Of a stretch of DNA of 64,000 nucleotides, positions 43,329-53,329 are shown piece after piece. Within the stretch, counting starts at the first letter, position 1. Each line of letters opens with the position of its first letter. Where the stretch lies: positions 102,501 to 166,500 of the forward strand of contig NZ_AP023360.1 of NCBI RefSeq assembly GCF_018326265.1. The letters are read 5' to 3'. Under the pieces are notes generated by a model. It ran no database searches and had not been told where the DNA came from. It worked only from the letters and a program-made list of their open reading frames with translations. This DNA is from Catellatospora sp. IY07-71. Its GTDB lineage: Bacteria; Actinomycetota; Actinomycetes; Mycobacteriales; Micromonosporaceae. The translations under genes were made by a program, and so were the position numbers.

Positions 43329-43403
43329 GATCGTTCGACTTGCCAGGCAGATGGGCGAATGGGCGCCCAAGATACGCCCAGGTGCCAGGCAAGTCAGATG
43401 ATC
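43329..43403 (+). repeat. Intergenic repeat E, copy 1
   Basis: A 75-base palindromic element starting gatcgttcgacttgccaggc and ending gatgatc. Its arms ACTTGCCAGGCA / TGCCAGGCAAGT are inverted. It matches copy 2 (51573-51647) at 64 of 75 positions in opposite orientation. It follows the regulator gene. Confidence 0.85.
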
Positions 43404-43507
43404 ATGAAGGTCCGGTTCGGGTCGTTTTTCATGTTTCGGGAGGGTGTGGGTGAGAGGATGCCTGGGAGCCCCGGGTTCGGGGGTGGGGGTACCGGTTTGG
43501 GGGAATC

Positions 43508-43999
43508 ATGCGGTCTGCTCTACGGGTGGCGGCCGGCGTCACGGCGCTGGTCGTGGCGGCGCTGACGGCGCCTTCGCCCGCGCACGCCGAGGGGGTCTTC
43601 GTCGAGGTCAACCCGAGCACCATCCAGGCGGGGTTCCAGGTGGCGATCCGCGCGAGCTGCGGTGACGCGCTGAACAACGCGAAGGTGCACTCCGAGGCGT
43701 TCGGCACGGTGACCGTCGAGCCGGTCAACTCGTACCTGATCGCGGCGGCGACCGTGCCCGAGAACAAGAGGGCCGGCGGCTACAACGTGAAGCTGACCTG
43801 CCCCAGCCGGCAGACCGCGACCACCACGCTCTGGGTGGTCAACCACGACAGCCCGGAGCACGGCCCGAACACCGGCGGCGGCGCGCTGGCCGACAACGGC
43901 GCCACGCTGATCGGCGGCGGCGCGGCCGTGGTGGGGCTGGGCCTCGGGCTGCTGGTGCTGATGCGGCGGCGCGGGCGCTCGCCGCTGACCCCGGCCTGA
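43508..43999 (+). CDS. Secreted protein with sortase-type C-terminus
   Basis: A 163-residue protein with a signal peptide (AHA cleavage near residue 27), an Ig-like domain of about 85 residues with two cysteines (C51, C98), and a C-terminal sorting-like tail: GPNTGGG at 119-125, a hydrophobic helix (about 133-152) and a basic RRRGR end. This is a non-standard LPxTG layout. The sortase gene follows after five bases, so this is likely its substrate. Confidence 0.75.
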   Translation: MRSALRVAAGVTALVVAALTAPSPAHAEGVFVEVNPSTIQAGFQVAIRASCGDALNNAKVHSEAFGTVTVEPVNSYLIAAATVPENKRAGGYNVKLTCPSRQTATTTLWVVNHDSPEHGPNTGGGALADNGATLIGGGAAVVGLGLGLLVLMRRRGRSPLTPA

Positions 44000-44004
44000 C
44001 CGCC

Positions 44005-44622
44005 GTGCCACGGCGGCTGGGTGTCCCGCTGGCGGTGCTGCTGGTCGTGGCCGGCCTGTTCGGGGTCGGCATCGGCCTGGGCAAGGCGAACGGGTTCTCG
44101 CTGGCGGAGCTGTTCCGGGGGCCGGGCAAGGCCCCGCCGGGCGAGTTCCCGGTGCTGGGCCCGAGCCGCCCGCTGCGGATCCAGATCCCGGACATCAAGG
44201 TGAAGGCGTACATCCACGGCGTCGGCCTGGACGAGCGGGGCGCCATCGACACCCCGTCGCTGCTGCTGCGCAACGAGGCAGGCTGGTTCGACGACGGGCC
44301 CTCACCCGGCCAGTACGGCCCGGCGATCATCGTCGGCCATGTGGACACCAGGGACAAGCCGGGCGTGTTCCACCGGCTCAACGAGCTGAAACCCGGCGCG
44401 AAGATCGAGATCACGCGCCGGGACAACCGGATCACCGTGTTCGAGGTGAACACCGTCGAGCGGTTCGGCAAGGACAGCCTGCCCGTGGACCGGATCTACC
44501 ACGACTTCAGCCGGCCGGGGCTGCGCCTGATCACCTGCGGGGGCCGGTGGGTGGGCGGCGAGCTGGGCTACGCCGACAACATCGTGGTGTTCGCGAGCCT
44601 GATCAGCGCCCGCAGGGCCTGA
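44005..44622 (+). CDS. Class F sortase
   Basis: A 205-residue membrane-anchored transpeptidase with an N-terminal helix (about 7-26). Catalytic histidine is in IVGHVDT (H112) and cysteine in LITCGG (C178), as in actinobacterial class F sortases. The third catalytic residue, an arginine usually found a few residues after the cysteine or before YxDN, is not in the common place; R181 or R171 may serve. It is in a two-gene unit with the preceding substrate-like gene. Confidence 0.85.
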   Translation: MPRRLGVPLAVLLVVAGLFGVGIGLGKANGFSLAELFRGPGKAPPGEFPVLGPSRPLRIQIPDIKVKAYIHGVGLDERGAIDTPSLLLRNEAGWFDDGPSPGQYGPAIIVGHVDTRDKPGVFHRLNELKPGAKIEITRRDNRITVFEVNTVERFGKDSLPVDRIYHDFSRPGLRLITCGGRWVGGELGYADNIVVFASLISARRA

Positions 44623-44625
44623 GCC

Positions 44626-45144
44626 TCAGACCGTCTCGAGCCACTGCGCCCAGCGCGGGTCCGGGGTGCGGTGCCCGATGACCCGCCAGATCGCGCCGTG
44701 CGGCACGGTGGGCTTGACGGGCAGGCGCCAGCCGAGGTCGGAGAGGGTCTTGTCGCCCTTGTGGTGGTTGCAGCGCGCGCAGGCCGCGACGACGTTGTCC
44801 CACGCGTGCTGGCCGCCCTTGGAGCGCGGATGCACGTGGTCGATCGTCTCGGCGGGACCCTGGCAGTAGACGCAGCGCCCGCCGTCGCGGGCGAAGATGG
44901 CCCGGCGGGAGAGCCCGACCTGGGTGCGATACGGCACCCGGACGTAGCGGGTGAGCTTGGCCACCAGGGGGACGGGCACCCGGTGGCGGGAACTGTGCAG
45001 CACCCCGTCGCCGTCGGCGACGCAGACGGCCTTGCCCGAGAGGATGAGGATGGCGGCCCGGCGCACGGACACGACACACAGCGGTTCGTAGGTCGCATTG
45101 AGGAGCAACGCGGCGGAGGAGGCTGCGGGTCGTATGTCAGGCAT
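44626..45144 (-). CDS. HNH endonuclease family protein
   Basis: A 172-residue protein with a C-terminal HNH domain: CVYC, DHVHPRSKGG, WDNVVAACARCNHHKGDKT, with two CxxC pairs for zinc. The N-terminal domain (residues 1-90) is the one typical of actinobacterial housekeeping HNH proteins (LLLNATYEPLCVVSVRRA). It holds the position of M. tuberculosis Rv2469c, between the pepN group and glbO. The ATG at 45144 has GGAGGG eight bases upstream. Confidence 0.88.
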   Translation of the reverse strand: MPDIRPAASSAALLLNATYEPLCVVSVRRAAILILSGKAVCVADGDGVLHSSRHRVPVPLVAKLTRYVRVPYRTQVGLSRRAIFARDGGRCVYCQGPAETIDHVHPRSKGGQHAWDNVVAACARCNHHKGDKTLSDLGWRLPVKPTVPHGAIWRVIGHRTPDPRWAQWLETV

Positions 45145-45343
45145 CGGTCTCACCCTCCGAGGTCACTCATGTCATGGCGTCATTGTGACCATCGTCCCCG
45201 ATAGATCTGGTGAATGCACCTACAATTTGCGGCGGTCTCATGAATTCTCAGGCACGCTTTGCCCAGCTCATTGGCATATGCGAGCTAAATCCCCGCGAGA
45301 CCCGCCCGCACCCGGCCCCGACCCATGAGGTAACTACGTAGCC

Positions 45344-46363
45344 ATGCTGAGTCTGTTCGACCCGAACCCCTCCGAGACGCCCTCCGTCGGCTGCATGGCG
45401 GACAAGATCTGCAAGGGCGTCTACGAACTGTCGGACTCGCAGTGGCTGGCCGACGGCGGCTACTACCTTCTCATCAAACCGCTCCGCATCATCGTCATCA
45501 TCATCGTCGCGATGATCGCCCGCGCGCTGCTCAACCACACGATCAACAAGATCGTGGGCCGCACCGCCCAGGGCAAGGTGCCGACGATGCTGCGCCCGAT
45601 CCGGGAGAAGATCCCGGCCTCGGTGGTCAACGCGACGTCGGTGTTCCCGGAGCGGCGCCGGCAGCGTGCCGAGGCCATCGGCTCGGTGCTCAAGAGCATG
45701 GTCACCGTCGGCGTCTTCTCGGTGGCCTTCCTGATCGTGCTGAGCGAGTTCGACATCAACGTCGGGCCGCTGATCGCCAGCCTCGGCATCGCCGGCGTGG
45801 CGCTCGGCTTCGGCGCGCAGTCGCTGGTCAAGGACCTGATCGCGGGCCTGTTCATGCTGCTGGAGGACCAGTACGGCGTCGGCGACGTGATCGACACGGG
45901 TGAGGCGGTCGGCGTCGTCGAGTCGGTGGGCCTGCGCACCGTGACGATCCGCGACGGGCGCGGCGTCATCTGGTACGTGCGCAACGGCGAGATCATCCGC
46001 ATCGGCAACAAGAGCCAGGGCTGGGCCACCGTCATGATCGACGTGCCGATCGGCTTCGTCGGGGTGGAGGAGGCGACCTCCGTGCTGCGCCAGGCCGTCG
46101 ACACGTTCGCGCACGATCCGGAGTGGGCCGCCGACTTCGTCGAGCCGCCGCAGGTGCTGGGCGTGGAGAACATCAGCGTGGACGGCGCGGTGATCCGTAC
46201 CGTGTGCAAGACCTCCGCCGACCGGCAGTGGGACCTGCAGCGGGAGATGCGCCGCCGGCTCACCGAGGCGCTGGAGGCGTCCGGCATCGCGGCGCAGATG
46301 CAGGCCGCGCGGACGCTGCGCGCGTCGGTGCCCGCCGAGGAGCCGGCGGCACAGAATCCCTGA
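45344..46363 (+). CDS. MscS-family mechanosensitive channel
   Basis: A 339-residue inner-membrane protein with three helices (about 40-60, 118-136, 140-165). The pore helix reads IASLGIAGVALGFGAQSLVKDLIAG, the small-residue pattern of MscS. The cytoplasmic beta and alpha/beta domains follow (about 175-330). It releases osmolytes on hypo-osmotic shock. A GAGGTAA site lies about ten bases upstream of the ATG. Confidence 0.92.
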   Translation: MLSLFDPNPSETPSVGCMADKICKGVYELSDSQWLADGGYYLLIKPLRIIVIIIVAMIARALLNHTINKIVGRTAQGKVPTMLRPIREKIPASVVNATSVFPERRRQRAEAIGSVLKSMVTVGVFSVAFLIVLSEFDINVGPLIASLGIAGVALGFGAQSLVKDLIAGLFMLLEDQYGVGDVIDTGEAVGVVESVGLRTVTIRDGRGVIWYVRNGEIIRIGNKSQGWATVMIDVPIGFVGVEEATSVLRQAVDTFAHDPEWAADFVEPPQVLGVENISVDGAVIRTVCKTSADRQWDLQREMRRRLTEALEASGIAAQMQAARTLRASVPAEEPAAQNP

Positions 46364-46518
46364 TGGACTGACGGGTATCAGCCATAGAGGCTAGCGCTTT
46401 ATCCACCGATCGGGCAGAATCAACCGACGATATCCCGCATGGGGCGGTCATTCGGCGGACTCTGCGACAGGATGACGGTCCTCGACAACACGTCGTGTGA
46501 TCCATGGAGGACCATCCG

Positions 46519-47856
46519 GTGGTGCACCACCCCACGCGCACCGACCCCCCGCCGAATGAAGCAGCAGCGCCGTCAGCCTCGCAACCCGAGGAGCGCGCGA
46601 CCTTCGGTGAGGTGCTCGCCGACCGCGAGTACCGGGGTGTCTTCGGCGCGAGCGTGCTCTCCTGGATCGGCGACTACCTGGCCAAGGCCGCCGTCACCGC
46701 GCTGGTCTACCAGCAGACGCAGTCGGCCGGCGCCGCGGCGGCCACGTTCGCGATCAGCTTCGCGCCGTGGGTGCTGCTCGGGCCGCTGCTCGCCGCGGTG
46801 GCGGAGCGGTATCCGTACCGCACGGTGATGATCGTCAGCGATCTCGCCCGGATGGTGCTGATCGCGCTGGTGGCCCTGCCGGGCCTGCCCGTGCCGCTGC
46901 TGATCGGCCTGCTCTTCCTCACCGCGCTGGGCAACCCGCCCTACGACGCGTCCCGCTCCGCCCTGCTCCCGTCGATCCTCAGCGGGGACCGGCTGGTGGT
47001 CGGCCTGTCGCTCAACCTGAGCGCCGGGCAGGCCGCCCAGATCGTGGGCTACCTGGCCGGCGGTTTCCTGGCGGCGCTGAACCCGCGGGTCTCGCTGCTG
47101 CTCGACGCCGCCACCTTCGCGCTGTCGGCGCTGCTGCTCAGCCTGTTCGTCAAGGCCCGCCCGGCGGCGAACGCCCGCGCGGCACGGCGCAACCTGGTGC
47201 GCGAGACCGCCGACGGCTTCAAGGTGGTCTTCGGCATCCCGGCGCTGCGCGGCATCGCCATCCTGGTCTTCAGCGTGGCGCTGTTCGCCATCGTGCCGGA
47301 GGGCCTGGCCGCGGTCTGGGCACACCACCTCGATCCGGGCGCGAGCCCCACCGAGCGCGGCTTCGCCCAGGGCCTGATCATGCTGGCCAACCCGGCCGGC
47401 TACGTGCTGGGCGGCATCGTGGTGGGCCGCATGCTGGCCCCGGCCACCAAGCGGGCGCTGATCCGGCCGCTGGCGCTGCTCACCCCGCTGGTGCTGGTGC
47501 CCGCGCTGCTGAACCCGTCGCTGACCGCGGTCTGCCTGATGGCCGCCGCCTCCGGCTTCTGCGTGGCCGGCATGATGCCCGTCGCCAACGGCCTGTTCGT
47601 GCAGGCCCTGCCGAACGTCTACCGGGCGCGCGCGTTCGGCGTGATGCAGAGCGGGGTGCAGATCATGCAGGGCGGCTCGGTGCTGGTCGCCGGCCTGCTC
47701 GCCAACCACTGGGCGCTGCACCAGGTGGTCGGCCTGTGGAGCGTGGCGGGTGTGGTGCTGGTGCTGGTGGCGCTCAGCGTGTGGCCGCCGCAGGACCGGT
47801 TCGCGGCCGCGATCGAGCGTGCCCGGCGGCTCAACGAGGCTCCGGCCGCCGGGTAG
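46519..47856 (+). CDS. MFS transporter (possible efflux type)
   Basis: A 445-residue, twelve-helix transporter related to the enterobactin exporter EntS-like and macrolide-type MFS group (LSWIGDYLAKAAVTALVYQQT start, LLDAATFALSALLL). The GTG at 46519 is preferred because GGAGGA ends seven bases upstream; the ATG at 46504 lies within that site. Substrate unknown. Its stop codon TAG is also the first part of a -10-like TAGCCT for glbO, 11 bases away. Confidence 0.82.
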   Translation: MVHHPTRTDPPPNEAAAPSASQPEERATFGEVLADREYRGVFGASVLSWIGDYLAKAAVTALVYQQTQSAGAAAATFAISFAPWVLLGPLLAAVAERYPYRTVMIVSDLARMVLIALVALPGLPVPLLIGLLFLTALGNPPYDASRSALLPSILSGDRLVVGLSLNLSAGQAAQIVGYLAGGFLAALNPRVSLLLDAATFALSALLLSLFVKARPAANARAARRNLVRETADGFKVVFGIPALRGIAILVFSVALFAIVPEGLAAVWAHHLDPGASPTERGFAQGLIMLANPAGYVLGGIVVGRMLAPATKRALIRPLALLTPLVLVPALLNPSLTAVCLMAAASGFCVAGMMPVANGLFVQALPNVYRARAFGVMQSGVQIMQGGSVLVAGLLANHWALHQVVGLWSVAGVVLVLVALSVWPPQDRFAAAIERARRLNEAPAAG

Positions 47857-47859
47857 CCT
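47854..47859 (+). promoter_or_regulatory. Putative -10 element of leaderless glbO mRNA, within the MFS stop codon
   Basis: TAGCCT starts with the TAG stop of the upstream transporter and ends seven bases before the glbO GTG. The same TANNNT plus six- to seven-base layout without a Shine-Dalgarno is seen at the genes starting at 2614, 24506, 60087 and 63094. Confidence 0.45.
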
Positions 47860-47866
47860 TGGCCCG

Positions 47867-48280
47867 GTGAGTGACCAGGCCGCTGCCCCCGTGACGTCCC
47901 TGCCGGTGCCGAACTACTTCGAGCTGCTCGGCGGCGAGGACACCTTCCGCCTGCTCGTCGACGAGTTCTACGCCGGGGTCGCCGAGGATCCGGTGCTGCG
48001 CCCGATGTACCCGGAGGAGGACCTCGGCCCGGCCAAGGACCGCCTGCGGCTGTTCCTGATGCAGTACTGGGGCGGCCCGAACACCTACTCGCAGGAGCGT
48101 GGCCACCCGCGGCTGCGCATGCGCCACGCGCCCTTCGTGATCGGCGAGGTGGAGCGCGACGCCTGGCTGCACCACATGCGCCACGCCGTGGACGTGCTGG
48201 AACTCACCCCCGAGCTGGACCGGATGCTCTGGGACTACCTGGAGCGCGCGGCCTTCTTCATGGTGAACAAGGATCTCTGA
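47867..48280 (+). CDS. glbO: Group II truncated haemoglobin
   Basis: A 137-residue trHbO. The proximal histidine is in RMRHAPF, the G8 tryptophan in RDAWLHHM, and the CD/B10 tyrosines in LLVDEFYAGV and LMQYWGGPNTYSQ. It binds oxygen or handles NO and peroxide near the membrane. In the M. tuberculosis order it follows the HNH gene, as here. The GTG at 47867 has no Shine-Dalgarno; TAGCCT (47854-47859) lies seven bases upstream, so the mRNA may be leaderless. Confidence 0.94.
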   Translation: MSDQAAAPVTSLPVPNYFELLGGEDTFRLLVDEFYAGVAEDPVLRPMYPEEDLGPAKDRLRLFLMQYWGGPNTYSQERGHPRLRMRHAPFVIGEVERDAWLHHMRHAVDVLELTPELDRMLWDYLERAAFFMVNKDL

Positions 48281-48295
48281 CGGGGTCCGGTGACC

Positions 48296-48336
48296 CAGGG
48301 CACTTTCCTGACCGTACGGGTCAGGCGAGTGCCCTG
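48296..48336 (+). terminator. Terminator after glbO
   Basis: Two stacked stems, cagggcact/agtgccctg (48296-48304 and 48328-48336) and cctgacc/ggtcagg (48307-48313 and 48319-48325), followed by attt, 15 bases past the glbO stop. Confidence 0.8.
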
Positions 48337-48393
48337 ATTTCTGTCGCCTCGTTGGGCACTGGGAAATCGCCCCAATGACGAGGAGACGTCCTG

Positions 48394-49674
48394 ATGCACC
48401 GTCGTGTCGTGTCACTGGCCGTGCTCGCCGCGATCGCGCTGCCCGCGGCGGTGGGAGCCGCGCACGGCCCGCCGCCGGAGTACCTTGGCGCGCGCCAGGT
48501 CCGCACGGTGAGCGAGGACCCGGCCGACTGGACGCCGCACATCCTGGACGGCGAGGTGCACGCGCTGGCGGTCGTCGGCGAGACCGTGGTGGTGGGCGGC
48601 GACTTCACGAAGGTGGCCGACAGCACCCTGGAGCAGGAGTACGACCGCGCGCACCTGTTCGCCTTCGACCTGCGCACCGGTGCGGTGCTCGACTTCGCCC
48701 CGGTGATCGACGGCATGGTGCTCTCGCTGGCCGCGGGCCCCGGCGGGACGGTGTTCGTGGGCGGTCCCTTCGAGGAGGTCGGCGACGCGGACGTACGCGG
48801 CATCGCCCGGCTGGACCTGGCCACCGGCGGGCTCGTGGAGGGCTTCGACGCCTCGATCAACTGGGGCGACGTGCGAGGGCTCGCGGTCTCCGGCGGCTGG
48901 CTCTATCTCGGCGGCTCGTTCAGCGCGGTCAACGGCGTCGAGCGGCTCGGCCTGGCCCGGCTGGACGCGCTGACGGGCGAGGTCGACCCGTGGTTCGACC
49001 CGCGGCTGGAGGCGCCGGAGATCGGCCGGGTGAAGGTCGAGGACATCGCCGTCTCGCCGGAGGGCGACCGGCTGCTGGCCGTCGGCGCGTTCACCCGGGC
49101 CGGTCGCGCGCGCCGGGTGCAGGCGGCCATGTTCGACCTGACCGGCGACAACCCCGCCAGGGCGGCCGACTGGTGGACCGACGCGTACGTGCCGCTGTGC
49201 CGGGAGGGCTTCGACACGTACGTGCGGGCGGTCGACTTCTCGCCGGACGGCGAGTACCTGGTCATCGTGACCACCGGCCGGCTCAGCGGGGTCGACCTCA
49301 CCTGCGACACGGCGGCCCGCTTCGAGACGTACGCCACCGGCCGGGTGCGGCCCACCTGGGTCAACCACACCGGCGGCGACTCGCTGTACGCCGTGGAGAT
49401 CGTCGGCGGCGCCGTCTACGTGGGCGGCCACCAGCGCTGGCTGGACAACCCGTACGGCATGGAGTCGGCCGGCCCCGGCGCCGTGGAGCGCCCCGGCGTG
49501 GCCGCGATCCACCCGGTCACCGGGATGGCGCTGCCGTGGAACCCGACCCGCAGCCGCGGCGTGGGGGTGCGCGCGTTCGCCATCACCCCGCTGGGGCTGC
49601 TGGTCGGCTCGGACACCGACGAGCTGGGCCGGGAGTACCACGGCCGGGTCGGGCTGTTCCCGCGTACGGACTGA
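48394..49674 (+). CDS. Secreted beta-propeller protein
   Basis: A 426-residue exported protein with a signal peptide (about 1-22). At least five repeats of a beta-propeller unit are seen, each with a GGxFxxV-type strand: VVVGGDFTKV, VFVGGPFEEV, LYLGGSFSAV, LAVGAFTRAG, VYVGGHQRW. These resemble delta-60/DUF5122 repeats of secreted actinobacterial proteins. No catalytic site identified. Probably a surface binding protein. Confidence 0.75.
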   Translation: MHRRVVSLAVLAAIALPAAVGAAHGPPPEYLGARQVRTVSEDPADWTPHILDGEVHALAVVGETVVVGGDFTKVADSTLEQEYDRAHLFAFDLRTGAVLDFAPVIDGMVLSLAAGPGGTVFVGGPFEEVGDADVRGIARLDLATGGLVEGFDASINWGDVRGLAVSGGWLYLGGSFSAVNGVERLGLARLDALTGEVDPWFDPRLEAPEIGRVKVEDIAVSPEGDRLLAVGAFTRAGRARRVQAAMFDLTGDNPARAADWWTDAYVPLCREGFDTYVRAVDFSPDGEYLVIVTTGRLSGVDLTCDTAARFETYATGRVRPTWVNHTGGDSLYAVEIVGGAVYVGGHQRWLDNPYGMESAGPGAVERPGVAAIHPVTGMALPWNPTRSRGVGVRAFAITPLGLLVGSDTDELGREYHGRVGLFPRTD

Positions 49675-49710
49675 CGAGCCCGTAGGCCGCCTTCAGACGG
49701 CCGTCACGAA

Positions 49711-49755
49711 GACAGCCGCCTGTCCGGGTGTACGAGCCCCGGTCAGGCGGCTGTC
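49711..49755. terminator. Bidirectional terminator between convergent genes
   Basis: Arms gacagccgcctg (49711-49722) and caggcggctgtc (49744-49755), extended inward by ccggg/cccgg after one mismatch. It lies between the convergent stops at 49674 and 49796. Confidence 0.8.
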
Positions 49756-49795
49756 GCCGTCCGTGCGCCCCGTCACCGGGCCACGCGGACGCGGG

Positions 49796-50377
49796 TCACA
49801 GCAGGAGGCCGCCGTCGCTGTGCATCCAGTCGACGAAGGTGGTGGACACCGAGGCGGCGCAGTCGAGGATCTCCATCAGCAGCGCGTCGTGCGCCCCGGA
49901 GCGCAGCGGCACCTGCCACTCGGCGTAGATCGGCAGCTGGCCGCGCTCGGTCGGGTCGCCGACGTACGCCTTGGCGAAGCGGCGGGTGTGGTTCCACTCG
50001 TTGACGGCGCGGTAGGCCAGGTCCGCCAGCTCCGGCGGCACGGTGGCGTGCGGCCGGGCGCGGATGACCAGGATCTCGTCGTCGGGGCCCTCGACCGCGA
50101 ACAGCAGCGCGTGCCGCTCCCAGAGGGCCAGCAGGCTCTCCTCGCCGTCGGAGAGGTAACGGATGTCGAGCAGGTCCAGCGTGGCGGCGATCCGGCGCAG
50201 ATTGACCTGCGGCGTCTCCGCCGCGGCGAGCGCGGTGGGCGCCGGCGGCAGGCTGTCCATCATGGACAGATCGTCCGGCACTTCGAAGAGACTTCGCTGC
50301 TGCGGCACGGTGCGCGGTCGCGCTGTCCCCGTCGCCGACTGACCCACCCGCAAGCGTTGCCACGAGAACCACGCCAT
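49796..50377 (-). CDS. YbjN domain-containing protein
   Basis: A 193-residue soluble protein. After a 60-residue low-complexity N-terminus there is a YbjN/T3SS-chaperone-like domain (VNLRRIAATLDLLDIRYLSDGE; LLFAVEGPDDEILVIRAR; NEWNHTRRFAKAYV). Such proteins are thought to act as stress-related chaperones. The ATG at 50377 has AGGAG nine bases upstream; the longer reading is not supported. Confidence 0.75.
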   Translation of the reverse strand: MAWFSWQRLRVGQSATGTARPRTVPQQRSLFEVPDDLSMMDSLPPAPTALAAAETPQVNLRRIAATLDLLDIRYLSDGEESLLALWERHALLFAVEGPDDEILVIRARPHATVPPELADLAYRAVNEWNHTRRFAKAYVGDPTERGQLPIYAEWQVPLRSGAHDALLMEILDCAASVSTTFVDWMHSDGGLLL

Positions 50378-50537
50378 CGCCAATGCTCCTGTCCGACCGT
50401 AGCCTGAAGCCGACAGATCAATGCTGAGGGAGATTGCGCGCCTACCCTCAGTTCCATCCCCGGCGAGGAGGCTACCCGGACAGCCGTCTTTCGTCATCCC
50501 CTTACCGAAGGTCCCGGGCTGAACAGACGATGGCTCA

Positions 50538-51167
50538 TCAGCTGATCGGGCTGCGGGCAATAGGCCTTACGGACAAAGTCGGTGTCCGGAACCAGGCAGT
50601 CCCGTAGGCGCCCGCCAGCCCCGTCCACGGCCCGGCGGTGAGCACGCTCACCGCATCGGCGCCGAGGAAGCCCATCCGCACCAAGCCCTGCACGAGACGC
50701 TGCGGCACGGCGAAGGCTACACCGTCCACATCGGAGGCTCCGCGCACCACCACGTGGTCGAGAAGTGCGTCACGCAGCACCCGCTGCCCCACCGCGCGGC
50801 CCTGCAGACCGTCCTTCGTGACGTCGCGCAGCGCCTGGGCCGCGGCGGCGGCGGCGTCCTGCACCACCTCGGCGGGCAGCCGTTCCACCACCGCCGCCGT
50901 CGCGGGCGGCAGCGCGCCGCGCCACTCGGCGTCCCGGGCGGGCGGCGTGGTGACACCCTCCAGCAGCGCCGCCGCCGAGGTGACCCGCTCCCGGTCGACC
51001 GTCCCGGCGACGGTACGCGTGACCAGCACGCCCCACGGCAGCGGCGCCCACAGCGCCACCCGGTCCGGCCCGGCCGGCCGCAGCCGCACCAGGGTCGCCG
51101 GGTCCAGCCGCAGCAGCCGGCGCAGGAACACCGCCGCGTCGGCGCGGTCGCTCAGTTCGACAGCCAT
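50538..51167 (-). CDS. Conserved hypothetical protein (Rv2474c-like position)
   Basis: A 209-residue soluble protein with an N-terminal segment RADAAVFLRRLLRLDPATLVRLR and a C-terminal alpha/beta half. No catalytic motif. By place and length it matches M. tuberculosis Rv2474c, next to a thioesterase. The ATG at 51167 overlaps the thioesterase end by 16 bases, so the two are co-translated. Confidence 0.75.
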   Translation of the reverse strand: MAVELSDRADAAVFLRRLLRLDPATLVRLRPAGPDRVALWAPLPWGVLVTRTVAGTVDRERVTSAAALLEGVTTPPARDAEWRGALPPATAAVVERLPAEVVQDAAAAAAQALRDVTKDGLQGRAVGQRVLRDALLDHVVVRGASDVDGVAFAVPQRLVQGLVRMGFLGADAVSVLTAGPWTGLAGAYGTAWFRTPTLSVRPIARSPIS

Positions 51168-51556
51168 GGCTTCAGGAAACTCTGCTCGGACTCGGACAGG
51201 CGCCGCGGCCGCTGCCGGACCAGGTCGTAGGGCACCAGCACGGACTTGGCCCGGCTGGCCAGCAGGTCGCCGTCGAACAGCTCGTAGGCGACGGTGAACC
51301 GGGACGGCCGCAGGTCCTCGACCCACAGCTCGATGCGCACCGGGTCGCCGTAGTCCACCGGCCGCAGGTAGTCCACCTCGTGCCGGGACACCACGATGCC
51401 CTCCTCGAAGGAGGTCACCCCGGCCTCGCGCGCCCCGACGAACATCATCGCCACCCGCGCCTCCTCGTACAGCGTGAGGAACCGCGCGTTGTTCACGTGC
51501 CCGTACGCGTCAAGATCAGACCACCGCAACGCGCAGTGGTAGGTGAATCTCATCAT
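51152..51556 (-). CDS. Acyl-CoA thioesterase (hotdog fold, 4HBT family)
   Basis: A 134-residue hotdog-fold protein. The active-site segment RWSDLDAYGHVNNARFLTLYEEAR with the catalytic aspartate is that of 4-hydroxybenzoyl-CoA thioesterase-like YbgC/FcoT relatives. It hydrolyses an acyl-CoA, substrate unknown. It corresponds in position to Rv2475c. Two consecutive ATGs (51556 and 51553) could start it. Confidence 0.88.
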   Translation of the reverse strand: MMRFTYHCALRWSDLDAYGHVNNARFLTLYEEARVAMMFVGAREAGVTSFEEGIVVSRHEVDYLRPVDYGDPVRIELWVEDLRPSRFTVAYELFDGDLLASRAKSVLVPYDLVRQRPRRLSESEQSFLKPWLSN

Positions 51557-51572
51557 TCTCCGCTCCGCTGGA

Positions 51573-51647
51573 GATCATCGAACTTGCCAGGCACCCGGGC
51601 GCATCTTGGTCGCCCATACGCCCAGGTGCCTGGCAAGTCGGTCGATC
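51573..51647 (-). repeat. Intergenic repeat E, copy 2
   Basis: A 75-base palindrome with a 20-bp near-perfect stem (ACTTGCCAGGCACCTGGGCG against its complement with one mismatch). It matches copy 1 at 43329-43403 in opposite orientation, 85% identical. It fills the space between the ettA stop and the thioesterase start. Confidence 0.9.
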
Positions 51648-51652
51648 TTGGG

Positions 51653-53329
<1,677 letters not shown>

